Assembly (NCBI RefSeq): GCF_020283565.1 | Contig: NC_060065.1 | Location: 36,196,409-36,260,408, forward strand | DNA: 64,000 nucleotides | Direction: 5' to 3' | Source: Trifolium pratense | Taxonomy: Eukaryota; Streptophyta; Magnoliopsida; Fabales; Fabaceae | Shown here: positions 1 through 11,118 of the stretch, piece after piece | How positions within the stretch are numbered: the stretch's first letter is position 1 | How the letters are laid out: the number at the start of each line of letters is the position of its first letter | Made by a program: the position numbers and the translations under genes | Notes under the pieces: model-generated | Told to the model about the DNA's origin: nothing | Database searches by the model: none | Seen by the model: the letters and a program-made list of their open reading frames with translations, nothing else

Positions 1-612
1 ACTTCTATTCTACTATACAAAAATGATATTTTTGAGATATTTTAACAGCTCATTGATAGGTACTGGATCATCATATAAACTATATAATAGGATATAAACA
101 GAAAGAACAAACAGAGAAGTCTCTATGAGTTACCTTCTCCTCTCCCTGGATTAGTAGAATCCAAGAAAGAAGAGTCTGAACATCTACGCAAAAAGCTTTA
201 ATACTCCCACTCAAATTCACTAATCAACCAACCTCATTTAGTTCCATTCCCTTCCTCTTTCTTTATTTATAACCTAGCATCTTTCACTCTCAATTCCTGA
301 ATAAGTAATGGAGTTACCTAACACAAAATCTACCATACTAAGCAATTCTGCACAGGGTTAAATATGTTTTTATTTCTATAAAGATTCATCTGTATTTAAT
401 CTGTACATTTAAGAAATATGTATTTTTAGTCTCTTATCAGTAATAAAAAGCACACATTTTTTGTATTTTTTCATCAATTTTATAGAGACCAAAATAAATT
501 TTACCTATATTAATAATAATAATAAAAAACAATAAAACATTCTCATATAGTTAACCATATTATTTGTATAATGTATAGTTCCATATAAAGTTGAAACGTT
601 AAAATTAGTTAC
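1..612 (-). other. Intron of the kinase gene, no exon seen
   Basis: This stretch follows the donor site after the exon ending at 613. I looked for the expected continuation of the kinase C-lobe on the minus strand and found none. Around 355-500 there is a common dispersed legume-type sequence with alternating T-rich and A-rich tracts. Nothing else is recognisable. Confidence 0.5.
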
Positions 613-3600
613 CTCTTGTAGAATTAATGCAAATGAGAACACATCCACTTTAGTGCCGTATTCTTCTTGTTTAAAAACCTCAGGAGCCACGTAGCGGCCT
701 ATTAACAAAAATAAAAATTTTCTGTTTCAGAAAATAATTTAATGAAGCAGTATGTCTAAGACTACTGCATAGAAAATACCAAAATATCTTAGATGAATAA
801 GAAAATATAGTATTCAGAAATTTAGATATTTAAAGTTTGCATTATTGACAGTTCTTAAGGAAAGCAGCACCCACAAGAAGTATCTTGGCAAGTTAGAGGC
901 TTGTCTTCTTTAACTGCTAGCAACTTGCTAACCCCAAAGTCTGCAACTTTTAGGTGCCCAGAATCATCCCGCAATATATTACTGTTAGCTTACCCGTAAG
1001 CAACATTGATAAAAAAGTGTAGAATATATCAGACTATTAATCCAGATATACAGACTTAACATAAATAACTAGGCAAAAAACAATAATTTAACGAAGAAAC
1101 TTACGAAGGCTCAAGATCACGATGAATAATGGGTGATGGTTTATTTTCATGCAAATAACCCACTCCCCTGCATAATTTCAAATAAAAAATGGTGTTAAGT
1201 GACACTTTAATAGACGGACATTGCAGTAGAGACATCATTATTCATAACCCCGTATATGTCTCATCTAACCCTAATTCACATAAGTGAATTTTGAGAAATT
1301 ATCTCTGAATTTATCCAGAAAGTATTAACCCCATAAGAAATGTTACAGCCATAACGCTTCTTATGACATGCAATCAGCAAAACTTCAGATAAGAAACCTG
1401 GTTTCAAATACCTAGCAATATCAAGTGCAAATCTCACAGCCGTACTTGGTTTCAAAGCTCCTTTTCTTTTCATGAAGTCACGAAGATCTCCCTGCACAAC
1501 ATGGGGAAATGAGATCTAGATAGGAACATTTTCTATCAAAGTACTGTTAAATTTCATCAAACTAATATTCCCAGAAACACGAAGAAAATCATGTTCCTTG
1601 ACAATATAGGACAAACCTTGGGAAGATATTCTGTCACAATCATCATTGGACTACTCTGTGTCACAGCACCAAGAAATTGGACTACATTTGGATGCCGAAT
1701 CTTCTGGAAGAGAGCAAGCTCATCTCTGAAAGCGTTCCTGTTAGAAATCAAGTATGTTAATTATCATGAAACCATATAACACAATTAAAAATATCACTGC
1801 ACAACGTTGATATACAACTCACACTTTCTCCTCATCACTAATCACATCCTCCCCGAGCTTTTTTACCGCAACCTCAGTCCCACGCCACAACGCACTACAG
1901 AAAGTCCCCTGCCATTTAAGAAAATATCATAAGATGGAAGAATCATGTATGTACACTGGAATAGAAGATTAACTAACAATGTGTTTACCTTTGTTATCTC
2001 CACACTGTTAGTAAAATCAAGTTCTTTCGGATTGATTTCATATTCCGGGACTTCTCGTGCATGATTAACATGCATAGGGGCCATCTGAAACAGTATATTC
2101 ACACATGTTGCCACGCATTAGCAGAATTCAGAAGAAAAGACTGATATGCCAAGATAAATAAATGCAACAATCCTCAATTTACACACACCAGAGTCTTTGC
2201 TCCATGATTCTCCAATAGTTTGATCACGTCATTGTTTTTATAGAATATAGCATCTGCAAGGGGCTGTTTGAGAGATGAGAGATTAATAATTGTTGTTAAA
2301 AATAACAATCTTAAAATATCATGATATTTTCTTATAGTATCATATATTATCTCATAGAATTAATTTGTTATCTTAGACTATTTTAAAAGAGCAGTTGAGA
2401 TTAGTTTCTACTTCTATATTCCATATTGTACCAAGATATATTTCCCTATTTATCTAAAAGGAAAAAGGAAGCACAAAGATATGACTAAAAAATCTAGCAG
2501 AAATGTAATACATTATGAATATGCACATCATTTCATTGGAAATGGAACTAAAATAAAGGAACCATTGTGATTAATATTTCAAACAGAAAGAAACCTTATA
2601 TGATTTGCAGCACTAAATCAAATACATGTTTTAAACAGACACCACCCTTCTCCACTTTAAGTTTAGAACAAATGACAAGAAGCCTGTGGCATATACAGTT
2701 GATAATTTAACTTTTATTTCCTCTATAGAACTCAAGATCAAGCCTAGGCAGTTAGCCAGCTGCACCACAATAAACAAGATGTGTGCATAAAATGGCTCTA
2801 GTTCAATCTATTCTACAGGTAAGGCGAGTAACATATCTGATTCCTTCCCTTCCCTCCCTAATTTTAGTTTTTTTTTTTTTTTTTTTAACCCACTTGGGTT
2901 GGTGCATTGGTATTGGCTTGGGACCTGGGAGTGTGCTCCTCTTGAGGTCTGAGGTTCGATTATCTCTGGTGCCAATTTGAGGGGCTAATTTAGCTTCTTC
3001 AAAAAAAAAAAATAATTAGTTTTTTTTTGCCCCCATTTTAAATGGTTTTTTCAAATAAATTTTTTAGGGAGCACCAATATAACTCAAAGGCGCGTAGGTT
3101 GTCCTGAGGCTTAAAACTTTGTATCATGAAAAACACGGTCGCCAAACTCTGTAGTCCTCTGCAGTCAACATCTCAATAGCTAATGAAGAATGTATGGCTC
3201 ATATTCTGACTTCATTAAATCAAGTTTCAAGTTTAAAATACAATTATAACTACAAGCGATTTGATTTTCATAAACGACCGAGATCAATGACAGGCTGGAA
3301 TTCAGAGGGCAAATAACCCATATCTGTGGAACATGACATAACAAAGCAAGATTATGTGTTCTCCCTAAAATTTTAAGTTCGCCAATCTAACTGGGAGTAC
3401 AATGTAATGAATGAATCCATAGTACAATGTATAGATTCTTAGAATTTGGGTGGGCCTAACTCTACCCTAACAAAACTGACATATAAGGTGAGGATGTCTC
3501 CCTAGTTATAAACAAATTTTTGAGCCATATCGCCTTCAACTTATAAACTTCGTAACATCTGAAGCATGGCCTGACTCCTGAGTGGCCTGATAGGGGTGAC

Positions 3601-4508
3601 CCAATTGCCAGTGTCCAATGAACCTTGGATAGGCTCTAGTATCATCGCAGAATTTGGGTGGATCTAACTCTATCCCACAAAACCAGCTTGTAAGGCCAGT
3701 ATACCTCCCACTTATAAAATCACTTTCATGTCATATCTCATCCAATGTAGAACTACAAAACTTCCCTAAAAGCTAAAGCTAGATTTAAACCATTACAATG
3801 CAAAGGAAATCTATATCAACATTATCTAGAAATAAATATCAACACTGTCACTAAAGTATAAACCATGTCAAGTATCAAAACCCCAACCAATGACCTATGA
3901 AACACAAACACTCCTCAGATCAGGCGTGTGACGGTGTTGGACACACGTCAGTGTCCTACACTGACACAACACATAGAATTGCACTGAATTATGTCATTTT
4001 CCTAAATTATTATCATTGTCAAGTGTTGGTGCTTCATATCCAATGACACATGATATAATCTCATACCTATAATCCTAGCTATATATTTCTCTATATCAGC
4101 ACAATCTTGCACATAATCTATACCAATTAGGGTACTAATTAATTACTAAACTAAATCAGGGGTTAAGAAAAAAAAAGTAATTACCGTGCTCCCCCAACGA
4201 TCTTTAGGATCAAGATCAGCCCCTTTCTCAAGCAACAACTCAACAACATGAGTCAATCCCTGACAAGCAGCAATATGAAGAGCAGTACGTCCATCAACAT
4301 CTCTAAAATTAACACTCACACCTGATTCAAGAACCTCACGAATTCCATCAATATCACCTTCATTAGCTGAATACATCAACCTAACACCAGGATCAATAGT
4401 AGCAGCAACATCAGCATCATGTTGAAGTTCATCTTCTTCCCTATTTCGTTCTGGTGCTAACGATGACTGTTTCCCTAGCTTGAATCTTGTTGGGTTTTTA
4501 GCTTCCAT
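613..4508 (-). CDS. BHP: Ankyrin-repeat Raf-like protein kinase, ILK group (3'-partial)
   Basis: Serine/threonine kinase-like protein with N-terminal ankyrin repeats, closest by recall to Arabidopsis At4g18950 (BHP, reported in blue-light stomatal opening). Exons read on the minus strand: 4508-4185, 2263-2189, 2084-1989, 1908-1823, 1737-1617, 1491-1412, 1167-1105, 981-875, 698-613; every border is GT..AG and the phases join into 346 residues. The start is the ATG at 4508 (MEAKNPTRF), matching the family. Ankyrin repeats cover about residues 45-130. The kinase domain follows with beta-3 lysine in VAVKK, HPNVVQFLGAVTQ, the catalytic loop HRDLEPSN and ADFG. Oddities: the glycine loop is reduced to KGTFCSALW, and the catalytic-loop lysine is glutamate. 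The last coding part (roughly 100 residues by comparison) is not in bases 1-612 and must lie to the left. Intron 1 (1.9 kb) carries several repeats. Confidence 0.9.
2888..3012 (+). mobile_element. tRNA-derived SINE-like element in kinase intron 1
   Basis: The segment has an A-box-like part (TGGTATTGGCTTGG) and a B-box-like part (AGGTTCGATTATC), and ends in a short poly(A) at 3001-3012. A similar T-rich sequence (TAATT..AGTTTTTTTT) lies on both sides, at about 2859 and 3013, and could be the target-site duplication. It is transcriptionally antisense to the host gene. Confidence 0.6.
3441..3760 (-). mobile_element. Decayed TRIM retrotransposon (two short LTRs)
   Basis: Two related blocks starting AGAATTTGGGTGG, at 3441 and 3649, flank about 120 bases. 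Just before the second block, the reverse strand reads GATACTAGAGCC, a diverged form of the TGGTATCAGAGC primer-binding site for initiator-Met tRNA. The layout matches the better-preserved TRIM at 15641-15994 in opposite orientation. There is no coding capacity. It lies inside kinase intron 1. Confidence 0.6.
3896..4038. mobile_element. MITE with TATGAA..TTCATA termini, copy 1
   Basis: Short non-coding element rich in GTGT/ACAC motifs, with inverted ends TATGAA and TTCATA. The flanks read ACCAATGAC on the left and TCCAATGAC on the right, a 9-base duplication with one mismatch, the length expected for Mutator-type insertion. The same family occurs at 42700-42885 and 46779-46931, and in degenerate form near 25445-25575. 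Confidence 0.55.
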
Positions 4509-4930
4509 TGCAAAATCAAACAACAAAGAAAGTGGAAAATTGATCAAGATTGAAAAATCAGATTTTGAAGATTGGGTAGTTGAAAATGATGAAGATAGAA
4601 TAATGGGTAAGTCTTTGTTTATTCAATTATTCTTTGAGTTGAAGTTTTCAATTGTGTTTCAACGTGGAAAGTTTGAAGTTTGGAGAAGGAAGAGGAAGCG
4701 GTGGGTTTTACGCGTTGATTTGTGCGCGTGGCGTGTTTGATGAAATGCCAGGTCAGGGTGATTGATACAACGCGGCGTAGTGTATGAACTCCTGACTAAC
4801 GTGCGCTATGACGGCTACACATATGCCGACGTTTTCTGTGTGGATGTGGAATATGGATTAAGATAAGATGAAAAATGTGTCCAAAAAAATACAATAAGAT
4901 GAATTTTTTTTTATCTAAAATAAAAAATAT

Positions 4931-5098
4931 GGAAAATGCTAAATAGTGTCCCTGGGGCACTAGTTAAGGAAGCTAAGAATAGTAAAAGTGTTTTAAAACT
5001 TATGTAGTCAACTTTTTAAAAGTGTAAAAAGTAAACTTTTCATAGCAAAAATTTTTATTTTTGGTTCCTTAACTAGTGGGCACTAGTTAACATAACCC
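4931..5098. mobile_element. Small MITE with GTGCCC..GGGCAC inverted ends, copy 1
   Basis: About 168 bases beginning GGAAAATGCTAAATAGTG and ending with the approximate reverse complement (GGGCACTAGTTAACATAACC). A better-conserved relative of the same size lies at 61586-61770. It is non-coding and AT-rich in the middle. It lies about 420 bases upstream of the kinase start. Confidence 0.6.
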
Positions 5099-5199
5099 AA
5101 AAAATATATATCAAATTAAAAATACATTTACCGAAATAAATTTAATATATATTTTCCTATTCGAGTACACTCCCTCATAAATAAACCATATCAAGCACT

Positions 5200-5740
5200 A
5201 GTCTCATTTTATAAGTTCACTTTGATGAACTCGTACTTTGGCTCTCTTATGCGGAGCTGAATTTGGTTTTTTCGATGTTCTCGTTGAAACATGTGGGCGC
5301 ACTCCTTGCTTTTGTGAACATTGATTCGGTGCTTCACGCGGAAATTATGGCATTGGTTCTTGCTATGGAGTTGGCTCATAGTAAGAATTTGTATTATCTT
5401 TGGTTAGAAAGCGATTCATTGAATGCGTTACACGTCTTTGAGATATGAATATTTTTTTTATTAACAACGGATATGAATATTGTTCCGTGAGATTTATGAA
5501 ATAGATGATCGAATTGCTTGCACTTTGGTCTTACTTTAAGTCATGCTTGTATACAAATGAGGTAGTGGACCTTTTTACCACCCACACTACGTGATGTCTT
5601 TTTACATGATAAGTTATGACTCTCTCAATACTGTACCACTTAAGCTTAATTTTCGTCTTGTTCTTTTTGGTAAGGTCTAGTCCCCCATGTAATTATTTGA
5701 TTTTCTTATTTTAATAATAAGAGCTTTGAATAAACAACGG
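5200..5740 (+). mobile_element. LINE remnant, RNase H region and 3' end
   Basis: The translation around 5263-5448 contains [14 protein letters not shown] followed by LWLESDSLNAL. This is the Glu and Asp part of the RNase H-like (RVT_3) domain found at the C terminus of plant LINEs. Downstream the frame breaks. The text from 5640 on, with GGTCTAGTCCCCCATGTA, resembles the 3' end of such elements. It is a dead 5'-truncated copy; no TSD was identified. Confidence 0.6.
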
Positions 5741-7130
5741 GGACGTCGCAGGATGCCAACATAATTGGAATGTCGTTTTTTACCTTGATACGCGCTTAAT
5801 TTATTAAAAAAAAATTGTTTTTTCACCAAAAGTAAATGATTTTATTTGATATTTTGACAATAATAATTTAATCTGTTTGTTGATGTTTGGTTTTTAGGTT
5901 GGCAAATTCTTATCTACCCATTCTGTTAAGATGGGCTGAGTTACCCATTTGAGTTGGCTTAATCTAAACCATCCAATCTATTTTCTATTATTTATGTAAT
6001 GAAAATACAAACTTTGCAAAACTAGTAAGCTAAAATCTTGTAATTGCAAAACCACCCACACAAAATTAACACCGATGATTTTCGTTTCATGATTTCATCT
6101 ACTTCAGGTTTGCAAATAAATTATTTTATTTTTTCATCTCTAATTCTTCTTTTGTTAATTTCTAGATAATTTTCGTTTTTATACCGTCAAAAAAGATAAT
6201 TTTTGTTTTTTTTTCTTTTCAAAATTTCGAAACTTTAAATTGCAGTGAAATATTACAAGGCTCTTGTAGATCATGATTTTTCGAAACTAATGCCACAAAT
6301 TTTGTGTTTTTTCAACAATCATAGAGGGAGTAATCTAAGAAAAACCTTTTCTTTTTATGGGTTCACAAAGTTCACAAATTTTGCTTTAAATCTCATGTTT
6401 TGATGTTTAAAACTTATAATTTTGTGTTATACATTGAATTCTGGTTGACACCCACAAAAAATCGGACGAAATGGAGATGAAAAACCGAAGATAATGATGC
6501 TGGAGCAACAACCCGCGGTTTGACCCGGTTCTGGTATGGGTCGACCCGGCTGAGGTTGAAGGTGACACTGTTCATGCGCGTGTAAAGCCCACTCGCGAGT
6601 TAGAGAGAGTGAGGGAGAGTGTGATCGGTAGGAGCATCCGTTTTGTACGCCATTTTTTGCGTTGCGTTTTATTTAATGAGATTTATTTTACTGATATTTT
6701 TTTTGAATTTTTTTAAGGCATTAAATTATTTTTATAAAATATAACAACTATATTAATTAATTAAAAACAAATTAAATAGTATTATTTTAAAAAAATATAT
6801 CAGAAATATAATATCATATATTATGAGTTTTATGTTGATGTTCACTTTCTTTAATAGATATTGTATAACAATGTACGATTAATTATTGAGTCGTAGTTTG
6901 TCCCGTTCTATATCCGTCTCTAATTATAACAACCTTCAAATTCTTGACAAAATCATACGATTAAATTCTATTTAAGAGACAAAAACTAAAAATTAAATTT
7001 TTTTAGCCTATTTTCGCGTCATGGAAACCAATTTAGGGGATCAAGTAATCAAATTACACGAACGTAGGGAACTAAAAACAGATAAACAATTCAATAATTG
7101 ACTCGTTATTTCATGTGTTACGGTGTGTCG

Positions 7131-7294
7131 AGCTTCTCAAATTCTCAAACCTTTTAACTTCTTTGTTTAATAAATAATAATAAACTTTCATATTCTTTTG
7201 TAAAAAGTGTGGACCTTCTCAAATTCTCAAACCCTTTAACTTCTTTGTTTTAAAAAAAAATAAACTTACATATTCTTTTGTAAAAAAAAAAACA
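7131..7294. repeat. Two tandem units of about 82 bases
   Basis: The unit beginning CTTCTCAAATTCTCAAACC and ending CATATTCTTTTGTAAAAA occurs twice head to tail, offset by about 82 bases, with few differences. It is non-coding. Confidence 0.7.
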
Positions 7295-8289
7295 TCTTAA
7301 TTCTTTTTAAATAATTAATTATATTTACCGTCATAATATTTTCAACCTCAATCAGATATTATTTCGATTATATAAGGCAAAGCCCAACGTGCAAGCGAGC
7401 CCATTAAACCACACTCGACCCTAACTAGATAAGCATTTGGTGAGTACGACACGACGTCGACGACAACGACAACTAAAGGCTAGCTAGGCGAGTGGCACCC
7501 AAATCACGAAAAAGATGGAGTTATTCTAGTAAATTGGGATCAGACTTACCAAAATTAGTAAATTGTATGAATAGTACACACAGTCAAATTGTGACAATAA
7601 TTTTGAGACGGATGGAGTAACTACTTTCTTCTCACTTTCTCTCTCCCATATTTCTTCTAAAACAAACAAACCTTAAATAAATTTTCAAGTATATACATGA
7701 TTTTGGCACAAAGGTAATTTTATAATTTATATAATCTAAAAAATCAAAATTCAATGAAAACTATGATATTTATTAAAATTTACAAAAATAGGAATATTAA
7801 TTTAAATTCTATAAAAAACTAAATACACTTTTTTTACAATGATAATTTTATTATTTACAAATAAGATATACCATACCTCTTATTTAGCTCATCTAACATA
7901 TATAATAGAGTTATTTGTTTGGTCACGATTTTTATAAAAAAACTTGATATTGTTTATTCAATGCCGCCAGTGATTTTTTATTTAAAATTATATATGATTA
8001 TTTAATTAGTTAATAACAAAATCATTTATAAAATTATAAATTATTACAAAATAATTTAGAAAAAATGTTAATGGATATGAAATTATTTGAACGAGTAATT
8101 TTGTCATTTAAATAGAATACATATCTTACTATATTATTAGGAGGCATGTTTAAAATATTAATGAACGTGGAATCCTTTTATTTATATTTTTTATATATTA
8201 AAATAGAAAGCACATGTTAACAATTTTAGCCGTCTAAACGTTGCATAATCCTTTTATGCGTTTACATTATAGTTTAACTGACAAAAATG

Positions 8290-9060
8290 TCAAACTTGTT
8301 AGATTAGATGTGGTAATCGGAATTCGAACCCCGATCTCTCCATTTTGTGTGTGTTGAATTTTCAATAGTTTGCCATTTTTTCCATCTATAAAAAAATAAA
8401 TTAAATTATCGGTCTTTATTTTATCTCAATTGGATTTGGATTCTCTCACAAAGTGGCAAACAATTGCTTCAGAGGTGATCTCAATTGGATTTGGATTCTC
8501 TCATGCTCTTTTGATGCTTCTCTCTCTCATTTTCCTCGTATAAGGGTGATGATTCATAAAGAAAGGGAAAAAATAGTTTAGAAAAGAGATAAAAAATGAA
8601 AAAATGGTTGAGTTTTTTTTTATAAGCCATAAATGGTTGAAATTATAGTTCTTTTGATTGGACTAAACTAACTTTACCATAATTAACAAATTCAATTTTT
8701 TTCCATCAAACCATTCAATATATATACCTAATCACACTAAAAAATAAATTAAACATTTAAATTTTGACAATCAAACGATTCAATCTTATCAATTCAAAAT
8801 TTAAGTTTCTAATTGATTGTTAAGTTAACATCTTTGTAAAAAAATAAGTTAGTTTTTAAAATAGAAATTAACAAAATTTCAAAAGGAATTTACTATTATA
8901 CCAAAGTAATAATTAATAAAGTTTCAATTATTAAAAAAAAAAAAAGTTAAAGAAAAAATGTCACTAGTAAGGGTTGAACACACAACCTACTAGTCCCAGT
9001 TTGGGATGCGCTCAGTGACCACTGCGGCAAAGCATATGTTTGTTCAAAAGTTTTGTTGCT
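8290..9060. repeat. AT-rich repeat debris with two tRNA-like B-box motifs
   Basis: At about 8320 and 8965 the reverse strand reads GGGGTTCGAATTCC and GGTTGTGTGTTCAACCC, typical of tRNA-derived SINE B boxes. The bodies are too diverged to give element limits. Between them the sequence is low-complexity AT-rich DNA with no gene. Confidence 0.35.
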
Positions 9061-10013
9061 TAATATATATACCATATACGCTGCGTCATTAACAAATGAG
9101 TCATCTTCAACCTTCGGCTGGTGTCAAAGTGACCCGGATTTTGACCCGTACATTTATATTCAAACTCGCAAGTTTCAGATCAATTTTAACAAAAAAACCA
9201 CAACCCAGAAATATCATACAAATCAAATACTACCCAAATTTCTAATATTTTCTGATTTTAATTTCGATAAAGAAGTGTTAAATCAAATACTAAAATCAAA
9301 ATCTAACAAAATATGAACAAGTATAAATATTCAGATTTGCTCAAGAACTACCCAAATTTGTTGAAGAAACGCCTGAATTTGATACCATAGTATGTTACCG
9401 ATTGAATTTCTATAAGAATAAGAAGAAGCATTTAGTGAGAAGAAGAAGTAAAAAGAGAGTTTTTTTGGAAATCCATAACAGGGGGAATATAGGTGAAGAA
9501 GATGGAAGAAAACGATAGAAAACCTTGAATTCCAACATGGATGAATTTTCAATTTTGTTTTTACTAGATGGGTGAATTTACAATTATTAAAAGTTGTAGT
9601 GACATAATTGAAAAATAACCACACTTTAATGAATGCACCACTATATTTGAGACATTTAGGATGGGCTGGTTGACCCATTTTTATGAAATGGGTAGGCAAG
9701 TTGTCACCTATATGAAATAGTGAAGAACATGGGCAGCAATTGGGAATGAACTTCCAGTGGAGAGAGAGATAACGAATTTGATGAGTTTGGGGACACAGAA
9801 ATTTCCTTTTTCAAGATTGCGCCTCACTTTCTCAGAAGTAGCAGTGAAACAACACAAGGACAAGGGGTAAGTAAGTAATTCTGATTTCATTCACTTATTA
9901 TTATTGTTACCAATGCAAAGTAGGATCAGCTAAAGATAGAACCTAACTTATCTATACAAAATTACAAATTCTGGAAATTATATAGATAATTTCTTCCAAA
10001 TACTTAGTTATTA

Positions 10014-10256
10014 CTCCCTCCGTCCCAAAATACATTATTCACATATCTTACTTTAATCCTATTTTTTTACTAATAAATAAAAACAAATATTATCGTATAA
10101 GATGTTGTTGTATTAATCAAGATAAGTATTTTCAAAATATCATATTTTTATAATTTTTACTATTATATAATTAAAAATATTAATTGTCAAAGTTATGAAT
10201 TGGCATGCGTAACGCAGTCAACTGACCCACTCACCACTCAGGTGGGACAGAGGGAG
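10014..10256. mobile_element. Stowaway-type MITE
   Basis: It begins CTCCCTCCGTCCCAAAAT and ends GGGACAGAGGGAG, with TA duplicated on both sides (10012-10013 and 10257-10258). At 243 bases with no coding capacity it fits the Tc1/mariner-derived Stowaway family. Confidence 0.9.
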
Positions 10257-10869
10257 TAATAGATATAGTGGAAACTTTCAAAGTGACTATATCCAATGGT
10301 CATAAGATGAGAGGTGTTATGGTTGAAAATGTAAAATCTTTAAGATCTTTGCTTGTAGTAGTTGAGCGAGTAAACAGTCATTTTGGTTCCTGAAGGTGGC
10401 AAGTGGTGTCATAATAGTCCTTGACCATTCTTGGTCAACTATATTATCCATGCTGGAAAAAGGACCAAATTAATGGTTAATCAAAACTTAATCATCTTCT
10501 CAATCTCTCACCCCCACCCTAATCCTCCATTGTTTCTTTCAAATCTGGAAAAATCTTTAAACCGAACATTTTTCTTCATCATTACTATCTCTTCATTCAT
10601 CTAACTTTGAGTATGCTACATCAATAAGGTACATGATAGTGTAGAAAAAATGTCCCTATAATAGTCTTCTAAACCAATTAAAGTTCATTGACAACATTAA
10701 ACATTTGAAATTGGCAGCCTCATAGTCAAGGCAATGCTGTAAACTAATGAACTGTCCATTTATGTTGTAAAAACTAATGCAATTAATATATTGTTTGGTC
10801 AGTTTGAAAAGTTTCCCCTCACAGCAACAGTGAACAAATTCCTTAGTTATATCCCTTATTGAGAATAGC

Positions 10870-11117
10870 TTTGTAAATTGTCTCTTAATTTTTTTTGCTT
10901 TATTTTAGTCATTTAACTTATAAATATTAGATGCAAAATCTTTTGCCCCTTAAATCACAAACATTAGGAGCCATAACATTTATAACTTAAGGAGTAAATG
11001 TCTAATTTTTATAACATAAGGGACTAAAATTAAGGGGAAAAAACTTTACCAAAATGTAATATTTGTACCTCAAGAACTAAAATAGAATGAAAACTTCAGA
11101 GATAAAATTAAAACTTA
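10870..11117. repeat. Foldback repeat abutting the 3' break of an RLP pseudogene
   Basis: The sequence contains TTTTGCCCCTTAA on one side and TTAAGGGGAAAAAA on the other, so it can fold on itself. Related copies lie at 16136-16370, 18170-18420 and 24061-24163. Here its end AAAACTTAA directly meets the RLP homology of the pseudogene at 11119. Confidence 0.65.
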
Positions 11118-11118
11118 A

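Larger units (their letters stand above)
5900..9720. mobile_element. Putative non-autonomous element with long inverted arms
   Basis: The left end (about 5898-5960: TTGGCAAA, CTACCCATT, GATGGGCTGAGTTACCC) resembles the reverse complement of the right end (about 9700-9640: CTACCCATTTC, ATGGGTCAACCAGCCCATCC). A second matching pair lies inward: 6520-6575 (GACCCGG, GAGGTTGAAGGTGACAC) against 9150-9095 reversed (GGGTCA, GAAGGTTGAAGATGAC). The two pairs sit in the order expected of arms 600-700 bases long. The middle is AT-rich and has no believable coding region. It could be a Mutator-like or foldback element, or two separate insertions; no target duplication was found. Confidence 0.4.

Noticed and set aside
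9331..9890. Two minus-strand open stretches of 122 and 60 codons
   Set aside because: Composition is AT-driven, no family is recognisable, and they lie in the right arm of the putative inverted-repeat element.
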